NCBI RefSeq assembly: GCF_018449515.1
Contig: NZ_JAAVUQ010000056.1
Location: 1 to 38,517, forward strand
Origin: Caballeronia sp. dw_19
GTDB lineage: Bacteria > Pseudomonadota > Gammaproteobacteria > Burkholderiales > Burkholderiaceae
Direction: 5' to 3'
Length of the DNA stretch: 38,517 nucleotides
A model generated the notes under the pieces. That model searched no databases and was not told where the DNA came from. It was given only the letters and a program-made list of their open reading frames with translations. Positions 7,566-16,800 of this stretch are shown in pieces; within the stretch, counting starts at the first letter, position 1, and each line of letters begins with the position of its first letter. The translations under genes and the position numbers were made by a program.

Positions 7566-8132
7566 CTACTTTGCGTTCCACCGCGCCGCCACGGCCGCGA
7601 TCCTTGCACCGAACACTTTGGCCGTCTCCAGATCGCCGGGCGGCGGGGCTTCGTCAGGCGATGCATCCGCCGGCGATTGCGCCAGCAAGCCCGAAAAGCC
7701 CCCGACGAAGTTCAGGTCGTTGCGCGTGGCCGCCTTCGTGTTCGACGGCATCATGCCCGTGCCGGTCCAGATCATGCCGTGCTGCATCGCGAGCGTGACG
7801 AAGTACGCAATGGTCGAATGTTTGTCGCCGTTCATGGTCGCCGAGTTCGTGAACCCGGCCGCGATCTTGTCCTTCCACGATTGCGCGAACCACGGTTTGG
7901 AGCTGGCATCGGCGAATTTCTTGAAATCGGCTGACGGGCCGCCCATGTACGTGGGCGCACCGAAGATGATGGCGTCCGCGGCATCGAGCTCGGCCCAGCC
8001 AGCATCGTCCAGCTCGCCGACGGCAAGCAGCTTCGCGTCCGCGCCGGCGTCGATCGTGCCGGTGAGCACGGCTTCCGCGAGTTTTTTCGTATGGCCGTAG
8101 CCGCTGTGATAAACGATAACGATTTTCGGCAT
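7566..8132 (-). CDS. Flavodoxin-like NAD(P)H:quinone oxidoreductase (WrbA-type fold)
   Basis: A 188-residue FMN-dependent flavoprotein. The phosphate-binding loop lies in YHSGYGHTKKLA (residues 8-19), and the middle motif FGAPTYMGGPS and the later TGTGMMP segment match the WrbA/NAD(P)H dehydrogenase (quinone) family. Likely role: two-electron quinone reduction or another flavin-dependent redox reaction in the cytosol. The ATG at 8132 is preceded by GGGGAA; the 51-residue upstream extension of the frame has no family similarity. It lies downstream of a terminator, so it has its own promoter in the 84-base gap or just above. It is somewhat shorter than WrbA proper (about 198), so I give no symbol. 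Confidence 0.85.
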   Translation of the reverse strand: MPKIVIVYHSGYGHTKKLAEAVLTGTIDAGADAKLLAVGELDDAGWAELDAADAIIFGAPTYMGGPSADFKKFADASSKPWFAQSWKDKIAAGFTNSATMNGDKHSTIAYFVTLAMQHGMIWTGTGMMPSNTKAATRNDLNFVGGFSGLLAQSPADASPDEAPPPGDLETAKVFGARIAAVAARWNAK

Positions 8133-8216
8133 TTCATTCCCCGTATGCGACACAACGCCGCGGGTTGCGCAAGAACAACCGGAACCACGCATCTTCGCGA
8201 TAACTTGGCCGGCTGC

Positions 8217-8247
8217 AAAAAAAGACGCCGGTGATAGTTCACCGGCG
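8217..8247 (-). terminator. Intrinsic terminator of the PEBP gene
   Basis: On the minus strand a perfect 9-bp stem (8239-8247 with 8226-8234, 4-base loop) is followed within two bases by a run of seven T (8217-8223). It lies 48 bases past the stop of the PEBP gene and separates it from the flavodoxin-like gene. Confidence 0.85.
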
Positions 8248-8294
8248 AGTCTAGCAAAGCCAAATTCGACCTGCTGACGTGCCATAAAGGCCGT

Positions 8295-8936
8295 TCAGCG
8301 CCCGTACGTAACAACGAGTTGCGCGCTGGCAATGGTTGTAGTTCGGATTTCGTGCTCGAACATGAGCGAAGGGCTGCTTTGGCGCAGGCGCAAGTCGCTG
8401 CTGTTGAGCGCGTAGACCGTGATGACGTAGTGGTGCGGTTTACCCGGCGGCGGACAGGGGCCCGCATAACCGTCAATATCGAAGTCATTGCGCGATTCCA
8501 CCGCTCCCATTTTTCGTAAGACACCTGAGGCGCTTGCGTTGGACGGTAATTGTGAGACGTTCGCGGGAATGCCCGCGACGGCCCAGTGCCACCAGCCGCG
8601 GCCAGGCGCGTCCGGGTCGAAGATGGTGACGGCGAAACTTTGTGTGCTGGCCGGCGCGCCGCGCCATGACAGTTGCGGCGAACGGTTGCCGCCTTTGCAG
8701 TCGTTCTGGTCGAACACGAGCGCGAGCTGCACGGGCTGGTTCGGGCGGAGATCCGCACTTGTCAACGTGAAAGGGGCTGTGGCGATAACTTCAGCGACCG
8801 CACGCGATGCATTTGATACTATCGCGACGCAGAAAACTGGTAGCAGCGCCGCGCGGCGGAAAATTCGGAACCTGACGAGACGCCAATCAACAGCGCGGTA
8901 CACAGCACAAACCACAAGCCCGATCCCCAAGCGCAT
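8295..8936 (-). CDS. YbhB/YbcL family PEBP (Raf-kinase-inhibitor-like) protein, exported
   Basis: A 213-residue phosphatidylethanolamine-binding-protein homologue. The ligand-pocket motif DPDAPG, the following WWHWAVAGIP, and the C-terminal GYAGPCPPPGKPHHY match bacterial PEBPs (YbhB, about 158-180 residues). The N-terminal 45 or so residues contain a hydrophobic stretch after a basic segment and AVAEV, a probable signal or anchor for periplasmic location. I start at 8936 because GGAGA lies eight bases upstream; the frame runs a further 78 residues upstream without similarity. Function of bacterial PEBPs is unclear; kinase inhibition is not shown. It is transcribed divergently from the LuxR-type regulator gene. 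Confidence 0.85.
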   Translation of the reverse strand: MRLGIGLVVCAVYRAVDWRLVRFRIFRRAALLPVFCVAIVSNASRAVAEVIATAPFTLTSADLRPNQPVQLALVFDQNDCKGGNRSPQLSWRGAPASTQSFAVTIFDPDAPGRGWWHWAVAGIPANVSQLPSNASASGVLRKMGAVESRNDFDIDGYAGPCPPPGKPHHYVITVYALNSSDLRLRQSSPSLMFEHEIRTTTIASAQLVVTYGR

Positions 8937-9174
8937 GGTGCAAGTTCTCCGGTCACGGGCGCGGCCAAAGTCTGGCGTTTCACCCACTGTAACGATGTAT
9001 TTTGTCTCAGAAATTGGCTTAGAGCTGGATTCAAGTTTAACATCGCGGGAAAGGACAAAATTTTTCAAATGTTCAAAAGAAGACTCAGCAAGGGTCAACA
9101 CCGTGACTTCGGGTTTAGCCGCAATTTCGCTCTCCCGGCTGAAGGGCCAATGTAATGAGTAAGAGCACATTGCC

Positions 9175-9180
9175 TATAAT
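9175..9180 (+). promoter_or_regulatory. Consensus -10 box of the response regulator gene
   Basis: A perfect TATAAT lies 39 bases before the ATG at 9220. No good -35 is found at 16-18 bases (only a TGTAAT-like hexamer near 9151), so activation by a regulator is possible. The 283-base divergent gap 8937-9219 must hold promoters for both genes. Confidence 0.45.
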
Positions 9181-9219
9181 GCGCGAGGGATTTGTTCATT
9201 TACGAGCGAGGGGTAAATA

Positions 9220-9924
9220 ATGGGTCAACGGATAAAAGTCATTATCGCCGATGACCATCCTGTCATTCTGTTTGGCGCCGCGCAGGCGCTATTGAAGTTT
9301 CCCGAGATCGAGGTGGTTGGGCAAGCGCGTCAATCGACGGAATTGATTCAGCTTTTGCAGAAATCGCCCTGCGACGTGGTCGTGTCGGACCTTGCCATGC
9401 CGGGTGGCCAATATGGCGACGGCATGCCATTGCTGGGTTATATCGGGCGTCAGTTTCCGACGGTGCGTATCGTCGTGCTGACCATGCTCGAAAATCCCGC
9501 GCTCCTGAAACGCTTGCGTGAGGTCGGTGTGACGGCCGTGATCAATAAGTCTGACGATTTGAGCCACATCGGACTGGCCATCGTCCACGTGATGCGCGGA
9601 CAGGAATATATTGGGCCGTCGGTGCGTCTGGCGCTCGACAGCATGGGCTTGTCGGCGAGCGGCCAGCAGCGCGACGTGGTGTTGTCGAAGCGGGAGCTGG
9701 AAGTGGTGCGTTTATTCGTGTCCGGCATGACAATTACTGAAATTGCCGCGCAGTTGAAACGCAGTATTAAAACGATCAGTACGCAAAAGAATACCGCCAT
9801 GCGCAAGCTTGGAATTGAGCGGGATTCTGAATTGTTTCAATATGCCCAGAGTAATGGATTATTGAATCTTTCGGCTTATGTGGGCGATGGGAATCTCGAC
9901 GACACTATTCCCCTGAATACGTAA
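9220..9924 (+). CDS. NarL/FixJ (LuxR-type) response regulator, RcsB-like
   Basis: A 234-residue two-domain transcription factor. The receiver domain has the acidic pair D11-D12, phospho-acceptor D57 in VVVSDLAMPG, a switch Thr in VLTML and K110 in VINKSDD. A linker leads to a LuxR-type helix-turn-helix at about 155-200 (LSKRELEVVRLF ... ITEIAAQL ... KTISTQKNTAMRKLGI). The STQK recognition-helix style and the overall length resemble RcsB. No sensor kinase is next to it. It is a single-gene transcript, between a divergent PEBP gene and a strong terminator. Targets cannot be told from the sequence. Confidence 0.92.
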   Translation: MGQRIKVIIADDHPVILFGAAQALLKFPEIEVVGQARQSTELIQLLQKSPCDVVVSDLAMPGGQYGDGMPLLGYIGRQFPTVRIVVLTMLENPALLKRLREVGVTAVINKSDDLSHIGLAIVHVMRGQEYIGPSVRLALDSMGLSASGQQRDVVLSKRELEVVRLFVSGMTITEIAAQLKRSIKTISTQKNTAMRKLGIERDSELFQYAQSNGLLNLSAYVGDGNLDDTIPLNT

Positions 9925-9944
9925 TTGTAATTTGTGTTGTTGCA

Positions 9945-9983
9945 TAAAAAAGCCGCTCGTTCATAAAAACGGGCGGCTTTTTT
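9945..9983. terminator. Bidirectional terminator between the regulator gene and pyrE
   Basis: A 9-bp stem (9952-9960 with 9969-9977, one G-T pair) is flanked by A7 on the left and T6 on the right, so it works for both convergent genes. Confidence 0.88.
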
Positions 9984-10011
9984 AATTACATGAAAATTCC
10001 CTCTCAGGCGA

Positions 10012-10698
10012 TTATTGCGGTGATGCTGTTACGCCGCCGTGCGCCGCCGACCATTGTGCCGGCGCATGCAGGAATTTCTCGACTTCATCCAGCGTCTTTG
10101 TCTCGAAATAGCCCGCTTCCTTCGCGACGCGCAGCACATCCCACCATGTGGCGAGCGCGTGCAATTCCACGTCGATATCTTTCAGCACCGAGACGCTTTC
10201 CTTGAAGATGTTGTAGTGAAACAGCACGAAGCAGTGATTTACCGTCGCGCCGGCCGTGCGCAGCGCGTTGATGAAATTGATCTTGCTACGGCTGTCGGTG
10301 GTCAGGTCTTCCACCAACAGTACGCGCTGGCCTTCGGTCAACAACCCTTCAATTTGCGCGTTCCGGCCGAAACCCTTCGGCTTCTTGCGCACATATTGCA
10401 TGGGCACCATCAGCCGGTCGGACAGCCAGGCGGCAAACGGGATACCGGCCGTTTCACCGCCTGCGACTGCGTCGATCTGCTCATAGCCGATATCGCGAAG
10501 GATCGTGGTCTCGGCCATCTCCATCAGGGCGCGTCGTACGCGCGGATACGAGATCAGCTTGCGGCAGTCGATATAAACCGGGCTCGCCCATCCCGACGTG
10601 AAAATGTACGGTTTGTCCGCGTTGAAATGCACGGCCTGGACTTCGAGCAGCATCTTGGCGGTGGTGTCGGAGATCGTCTGGCGGTCGAAGCCTGTCAT
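10012..10698 (-). CDS. pyrE: Orotate phosphoribosyltransferase
   Basis: Transfers phosphoribosyl from PRPP to orotate to form OMP, the fifth step of pyrimidine synthesis, cytosolic. The 228-residue protein shows the conserved FTSGWASPVYIDCRKLIS start, the GGETAGIPFA segment, the YVRKKPKGFG loop of the active site, and the PRPP-binding VLLVEDLTTDSRSK motif. The ATG at 10698 is chosen because AAGGA lies about ten bases upstream and this is the normal family start; the frame extends 61 residues upstream with no similarity. It is divergent from maeB, with 508 bases between them. Confidence 0.94.
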   Translation of the reverse strand: MTGFDRQTISDTTAKMLLEVQAVHFNADKPYIFTSGWASPVYIDCRKLISYPRVRRALMEMAETTILRDIGYEQIDAVAGGETAGIPFAAWLSDRLMVPMQYVRKKPKGFGRNAQIEGLLTEGQRVLLVEDLTTDSRSKINFINALRTAGATVNHCFVLFHYNIFKESVSVLKDIDVELHALATWWDVLRVAKEAGYFETKTLDEVEKFLHAPAQWSAAHGGVTASPQ

Positions 10699-11206
10699 GG
10701 GCGAATCCTTGCATTTTGAGTTGGCGCCTGAAGCCCGTTTTGGCCCGTAATCAAGCGACGGTGACCAAAGGCACTTGGCGCAGCGGCGGTGTCCGGTCGA
10801 GCAGATGTCGACGGCGTTCGATGCGCGCACAGGCCGGGATTTTACCCGACTGAAAAGACACGGACGAAACGCGAACGACACATGAAAGCGCCGTTCGTTG
10901 CCGGAATTGTCTTGTTATTCGGGGACCTGCCGAGCAATCGGTGCGAGCGCTTTGGCGTGCTTAAGCGTTCTTTCTGTCGAAAATGGTGCTACGCGTCAAT
11001 TTAAACGCACGGTGTACACTATTTATCCCCGAAAAATGCTAAGGCCAGATAGTTCACTGTTGGCGCACGCGCGCTTGTCATCAAGACCGGCCGGATGGCC
11101 AAAATCCATTTCGATCCTTAACGAGATTTGACCGTCGCGAGCGCAGTGTCCTAGCCCTCCGTCTCACCCATTTTCCGCCCATTTTCCTAAACGTCTCAGG
11201 CCAATC
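10699..11206. other. Divergent intergenic region pyrE / maeB
   Basis: 508 bases without a gene I can support. Short open frames occur but lack ribosome sites. A TACACT hexamer at 11015-11020 lies in an AT-richer patch (about 11000-11030) and could be a -10 for maeB, giving a long leader of about 180 bases, but no good -35 is seen. No attenuator-like hairpin with a T-run was found for pyrE. Confidence 0.35.
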
Positions 11207-13495
11207 ATGGACGAACAACTGAAGCTCAGCGCCCTCGCATATCACCAGTATCCGAAGCCCGGTAAGATCTCGGTCACGCCGACCAAGCCCTTGTCCAACC
11301 AGCTGGATTTATCGCTGGCTTACTCGCCCGGCGTGGCCGCTGCCTGCATGGCAATCTTCGACGACCCGCTCGACGCCCAGAAATACACCTCGCGCGGCAA
11401 TCTGGTCGGCGTGGTGACCAACGGCACGGCTGTGCTCGGTCTCGGCAACATCGGACCGCTCGCCGCCAAGCCGGTGATGGAAGGCAAGGGCTGTCTCTTC
11501 AAGAAGTTTGCGGGTATCGACGTGTTCGATATCGAGCTCGCCGAGACCGATCCGGACAAGCTGGTCGATGCCATCGCCATGCTCGAACCCACGCTCGGCG
11601 GCATCAACCTGGAAGACATCAAGGCGCCAGAGTGCTTCTACATCGAGAAGAAGCTGCGCGAGCGCATGAAGATTCCCGTCTTCCACGACGACCAGCACGG
11701 CACGGCGATCATTGCATCGGCGGCGATTCTCAACGGCTTGAAAGTGGTCGGCAAGAAGCTGGACGAAGTGAAGCTGGTCTGTTCCGGCGCGGGCGCTGCG
11801 GCGATCGCGTGTCTCGATTTGCTCGTCCACCTCGGGCTCAAGAAGTCGAACATCCTGGTCTGCGATTCGAAAGGCGTGATCTACGAAGGACGCGGCAACC
11901 TGGATCCATCGAAGGAACGGTACGCCGCGAATACGACAGACCGCACGCTCGCCGATGCCATCGACAAAGCCGACGTGTTCCTCGGCTGTTCGAGCGCCGG
12001 CGTGCTCAAGCCGGAAATGGTCAAGGTCATGGGCACGCAGCCGCTGATCCTCGCGCTTGCCAATCCCGAGCCGGAAATCCGTCCGGAGGAAGCGAAGAAG
12101 GTGCGCCCGGACGCGATTATTGCCACTGGCCGGTCGGACTATCCGAACCAGGTCAACAACGTGCTGTGCTTCCCGTTCATCTTCCGCGGCGCGCTGGATG
12201 TGGGCGCGACCACGATCACCGAAGAGATGAAGCTCGCGTGCGTGCGCGCGATCGCGGAATTGGCCGAAGAGACCGATCAAGGCGATGAAGTTGCCAAGGC
12301 GTACGAAGGCCATTCGCTTGAGTTTGGTCCGGACTACCTGATTCCGAAGCCGTTTGATCCGCGTCTCATCATCAAGATTGCGCCGGCTGTTGCTCAAGCC
12401 GCGATGGATTCGGGCGTGGCGACGCGTCCGATCCATGACATGGACGCGTATCGCGAAGAGCTGGGCACGACGGTTTATCGCACGGGCATGGTGATGCGGC
12501 CGGTGTTCGCGGCGGCCAAGTCGGCGCCTGCGCGCATTGTGTTTGCCGAAGGCGAAGACGAGCGCGTGCTGCGCGCCGCGCAATTCGTGCTGCTGGAGAA
12601 GATCGCGAAGCCGATCATCATCGGGCGGCCGGCGGTGGTGGAAATGCGCTTGCAGAAGATGGGCTCGAAGCTGAAGCCCGGTACCGATTTCGAGATCGTG
12701 AATCCGGAAGACGATCCGCGTTACCAGAAGTGCTGGCAGGAATATCACACCATTGCTGCACGCGAGGGCGTGACGCCGGACAACGCAAAGGCCGCGCTGC
12801 GCAAGTTCAACACATTGATTGGCGCGCTGCTGGTGCGTCTCGGCGATGCCGACGGCATGATCTGCGGCATGATCGACACGTATCACGATCATCTCAAATT
12901 CATTGAGCAAGTGTTGGGCAAGGCGGAGGGCGTGGAGAACTTCGCCGCGATGAATCTGCTGATGCTGCAGGGACGCAATCTCTTTATCAGCGATACCTAC
13001 GTCAACGAGATCCCTACGCCCACGCAACTCGCCGATATGACGATCCTGGCGGCGCGCGAAATCGAGAAATTCGGGATTGCGCCGAAGGTGGCGTTGCTGT
13101 CGAACTCGAACTTCGGCAGCGTGCCGAGCGCTTCATCGAAGCGCATGGCCGAGGCTCGAAAGCTGATCGCCGAGCGTGCACCGGATCTGGAAGTGGAGGG
13201 CGAAATGCACGGCGATGCAGCCTTGTCGGAGGTCGTGCGCAAGGCTGCATTCCCGGCGTCGAAGCTGACGGGCGAGGCCAATCTGCTGATCATGCCGAAC
13301 GTGGAAGCGGCGAATATCACGTACAACCTGCTCAAGATGGTGAGCGGTGAAGGCGTGACGGTTGGGCCGTTCCTGTTGGGCGCGGACAAGCCGGTGCACA
13401 TTCTCACGCCGGCGGCGACCGTGCGGCGGATCATCAACATGACGGCGGTGGCATCGGCGAACGCGCGAGTGAAGGCGGTAAGTAACGAGGCGTAA
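11207..13495 (+). CDS. maeB: NADP-dependent malic enzyme with C-terminal phosphotransacetylase-like domain
   Basis: Oxidative decarboxylation of malate to pyruvate and CO2 with NADP, cytosolic, supplying NADPH and pyruvate during growth on organic acids. The 762 residues match the MaeB hybrid type (E. coli form about 759). N-terminal malic enzyme domain: YSPGVAAAC near 39, GLGNIGPLAAKPVMEGK near 77, FHDDQHGTA near 160 and the NADP-binding SGAGAAAIA near 189. From about residue 430 a phosphotransacetylase-like domain follows (FAEGEDERVLRAAQ, and MPNVEAANITYNLLK close to the end); in this family it is regulatory, often sensing acetyl-CoA, rather than catalytic. The ATG is preceded by a weak AGG. 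Confidence 0.95.
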   Translation: MDEQLKLSALAYHQYPKPGKISVTPTKPLSNQLDLSLAYSPGVAAACMAIFDDPLDAQKYTSRGNLVGVVTNGTAVLGLGNIGPLAAKPVMEGKGCLFKKFAGIDVFDIELAETDPDKLVDAIAMLEPTLGGINLEDIKAPECFYIEKKLRERMKIPVFHDDQHGTAIIASAAILNGLKVVGKKLDEVKLVCSGAGAAAIACLDLLVHLGLKKSNILVCDSKGVIYEGRGNLDPSKERYAANTTDRTLADAIDKADVFLGCSSAGVLKPEMVKVMGTQPLILALANPEPEIRPEEAKKVRPDAIIATGRSDYPNQVNNVLCFPFIFRGALDVGATTITEEMKLACVRAIAELAEETDQGDEVAKAYEGHSLEFGPDYLIPKPFDPRLIIKIAPAVAQAAMDSGVATRPIHDMDAYREELGTTVYRTGMVMRPVFAAAKSAPARIVFAEGEDERVLRAAQFVLLEKIAKPIIIGRPAVVEMRLQKMGSKLKPGTDFEIVNPEDDPRYQKCWQEYHTIAAREGVTPDNAKAALRKFNTLIGALLVRLGDADGMICGMIDTYHDHLKFIEQVLGKAEGVENFAAMNLLMLQGRNLFISDTYVNEIPTPTQLADMTILAAREIEKFGIAPKVALLSNSNFGSVPSASSKRMAEARKLIAERAPDLEVEGEMHGDAALSEVVRKAAFPASKLTGEANLLIMPNVEAANITYNLLKMVSGEGVTVGPFLLGADKPVHILTPAATVRRIINMTAVASANARVKAVSNEA

Positions 13496-13555
13496 GCAGA
13501 TGAATTAATCCGTCGTCCTGACTATTGGATGACGGTTGACTGAGGCGTGGACGAA

Positions 13556-13591
13556 GCGGTGACCGAGGATATCGGTCGCCGCTTTTTTTTT
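13556..13591 (+). terminator. Intrinsic terminator of maeB
   Basis: A 10-bp stem (13556-13565 with 13573-13582, one G-T pair) and a 7-base loop are followed by nine T. It lies 60 bases past the maeB stop. Confidence 0.9.
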
Positions 13592-13831
13592 GCGCATGTC
13601 CCCGCCACATCTAGCGCAAATGCGCTAACGGCGCTTGGTGAATTTTTAAAGAGATAGAAAGTTGTGGTGCATACAACGACGCCTTTCTTATTCGGACAAA
13701 TCTGATTCGAATGCCAAGTTGTGCTGAGTAGAGTCGCGGATCGTTTCACTTACCTGTTCGTCAAGACAAGTCGTTACGCAGATTTGTTTCGCGTCAGACA
13801 CATTTCGCACAACTCTTTGCAGGTATTCAGT
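13592..13831. promoter_or_regulatory. Upstream region of the adhesin gene with a 16-bp palindrome
   Basis: AT-rich gap between the maeB terminator and the adhesin start. A near-perfect palindrome, TAGCGCA and TGCGCTA around a two-base centre, lies at 13612-13627, about 205 bases before the adhesin ATG. It is operator-like, but no cognate regulator can be named. No clear -35/-10 pair was found. The adhesin frame stays open back to 13721, but family similarity begins only at 13832. Confidence 0.4.
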
Positions 13832-16800
13832 ATGAACAAGGTTTTTAAATCAGTTTGGAGCGAGGCTCTCGGTGCTTGGGTCGCGGCGTCGGAATTGTGT
13901 CGCGGGCGCGGGAAGGGCGGCGGGAAGGTAGCGCGGGCGGTGTTGCTGGCGGTGGGGTTGAGTGCTGCGGGTGTGGCGATCGCTGGTGGAAACGGAACGT
14001 CTTATACCGGCAACGGCGCAGCTACTGCAACGAATGCAACTGACATCGCGATCGGTTCAGGCGCGACGGCAACGAGCAAGACCAAGGACGCGATTGCTAT
14101 CGGCGACACGGCAGCGAGCACGGCAGACGGCGCGATCAGCATTGGTGGAAGTGTTTCGAACGCTGCGACTAACTCTATTTTGATGGGGAATGCAGGAGTC
14201 CCGGCCGGAACAACCGGCCAGGTGCCGGTTGCTTCTATTGACGCTGGTTCGACCGCGTCGGTATTTTTCGCACCGGCTGGCGGCTCGGTTCAGACTTCAG
14301 CGAACTCGTTTTCCTTCAACCCATATGCCGGGATTAAAACATCGGCATCGCCCGATTCCGTGAATATCTCGGGGACGGTGAGCGCGGCGCCATCGTCTGT
14401 AGCTATCGGTAGCAAATCCAGCGTCACCAACACTCAGACCGCAGCGACAGCGGGTGTCGCGATCGGATCGAATGCGTCAGTGCAGGCGTTAAATTCTGTC
14501 GCAATTGGTGCTAACTCGGTAGCCAACCGGGTCAATTCGTTCTCAGTCGGCGGCAATGGGACGACCCGTGTAATTACGCAGGTATCGAATGGTACAAAAG
14601 CAACTGACGCTGCGAGCGTATCGCAACTCCAGGATATTGTGAACGGACTGGGTGGCACAGCGGAAATCAACGCAGACGGATCAATAACAACGCCCACGTA
14701 TTCTGTGAATGGATCGGATGTGCCGGGCATTGGCCAGGCGATTAGCGCGCTGGACACGCGTCTGCAGAACGCGGTCATGTACGACGGCGTTTCCAGTTCG
14801 ATCACGCTCGCTGGCAGCAATGGCACGCAGATCCATAATCTCGCTGCCGCGACAACGGCCACGGACGCCGTCAACTTTCAACAGTTGACCGACGCCGGCC
14901 TGATCGTCGACACGACAGGCGTTGTGACAAACGCGTTCGTCGCCTACACGGACAAGACCGAGAGCGTCGTTTCGCTGGGCGGCTCTGGCGGTACGAAAAT
15001 CAAAAACGTCGCTGCAGGCGTAGACGCGCAAGATGCAGTCAATGTGAAGCAATTGACGGATGCAGGCGCAGTGGTGGATTCCACGGGTTCCGTAACGAAC
15101 GCATTCGTGGCCTACGATGGCAGCGCGAAAGATTCAGTAACGCTGAAGGGTACGGCGGGCACGCAGATTCATAAGGTCGCCGCCGGCACGGCTGATCAAG
15201 ACGCAGTGAATGTGAAGCAATTGATGGATGCGGGCGCGATCGTGGACTCGACCGGCGCAGTGACTAACGCGTTCGTCGCCTACGACGGCACGACGAAAGA
15301 TTCGGTTACGCTGAAAGGCTCGAACGGCACGCAGATTCATAAGGTCGCGGCGGGTACCGCTGATCAAGACGCAGTGAACGTGAAGCAGTTGACGGATGCG
15401 GGTGCGATCGTGGACTCGACCGGCGCAGTGACTAACGCGTTCGTCGCCTACGACGGCACGACGAAAGATTCGGTTACGTTGAAAGGCTCGAACGGCACGC
15501 AGATTCACAAGGTCGCGGCGGGTACCGCTGATCAAGACGCAGTGAACGTCAAGCAGTTGACGGATGCCGGCGCGATCGTGGACTCGACCGGTGCCGTGAC
15601 TAACGCGTTCGTCGCTTACGACGGCACGACCAAGGATTCGGTCACGCTAAAAGGCTCGAACGGCACGCAGATCCACAACGTCGCTGCCGGCACGGCCGAC
15701 AAAGACTCAGTGAACGTGAAGCAGTTGACGGATGCGGGCGCGATCGTGGACTCGACTGGCGCAGTGACAAATGCGTTCGTCGCCTACGACGGCACGACGA
15801 AAGACTCGGTCACGCTAAAAGGCTCGAACGGCACGCAGATTCATAACGTAGCGGCCGGCACTGTCGATATGGACGCAGTCAACCTCAAGCAATTGACGGA
15901 CGCGGGCGCAACAGTCGACACAAGCGGAAACGTGACGAACGCATTCGTCGCCTACGACGGCAGCGCGAAAGACTCCGTGACGCTGAAAGGCTCGAACGGC
16001 ACGCAGATTCATAACGTAGCGGCCGGCACTGTCGATATGGACGCGGTCAACCTCAAGCAATTGACGGATGCAGGCGCAACAGTCGACACGAGCGGCAACG
16101 TGACCAACTCGTTCGTCGCATACGACGACAGCACGCAGAATTCGGTCACGCTAAAAGGCTCGAACGGAACGCAGATTCATAACGTAGCGGCGGGCACTGT
16201 CGATATGGACGCGGTCAACCTCAAGCAATTGACGGACGCAGGCGCAACAGTCGACACAAGCGGAAACGTGACCAACTCGTTCGTCGCGTATGACGACAGC
16301 ACGCAGAATTCAGTCACGCTAAAAGGCTCGAACGGCACGCAGATTCATAACGTAGCGGCCGGCACTGTCGATATGGACGCGGTCAATCTCAAGCAATTGA
16401 CGGATGCAGGCGCAACAGTCGACACAAGCGGAAACGTGACCAACTCGTTCGTCGCGTATGACGACAGCACGCAGAATTCAGTCACGCTAAAAGGCTCGAA
16501 CGGTACCGCGATCCATAACGTAGCTAACGGCGAAGTCAGCGCTACCAGCAAGGACGCGGTCAACGGCTCGCAATTATTTGAAGCGACGCAAAACATCCCC
16601 GCATTCGCTGATTCGGTAAACTACGACAGCCCGGCGCACGACAAAATCGCACTGGTCAGCACCGCCGGTGGCGCCGTGACAATCTCTGGCGTAGCTGCTG
16701 GTGCAATGACTGCGACCAGCAATGAAGCGGTCAACGGCGCACAGCTTTTCGCGGTCGATGCCAAGACGAATCAGAATACCGCCGACATCACGAACATTAA

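Noticed and set aside
10882..11004. Short frame starting MKAPFVAGIVLL between pyrE and maeB
   Set aside because: Looks hydrophobic at first but has no ribosome site and a Cys/Arg-rich end typical of random frames.
11309..13027. 572-codon open frame on the minus strand inside maeB
   Set aside because: An antisense shadow of a GC-rich gene: the plus-strand frame is a complete malic enzyme with all motifs, and the reverse frame is Arg/His-rich without domains or ribosome site.
15134..15535. Antisense frames through the adhesin repeats
   Set aside because: They repeat with the same period as the adhesin units and only mirror its codons; no start signals.
14867..16555. Regularly spaced repeats that could look like a CRISPR array
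   Set aside because: The units are 168 bp, adjoin without spacers, and encode 56-residue in-frame adhesin repeats.
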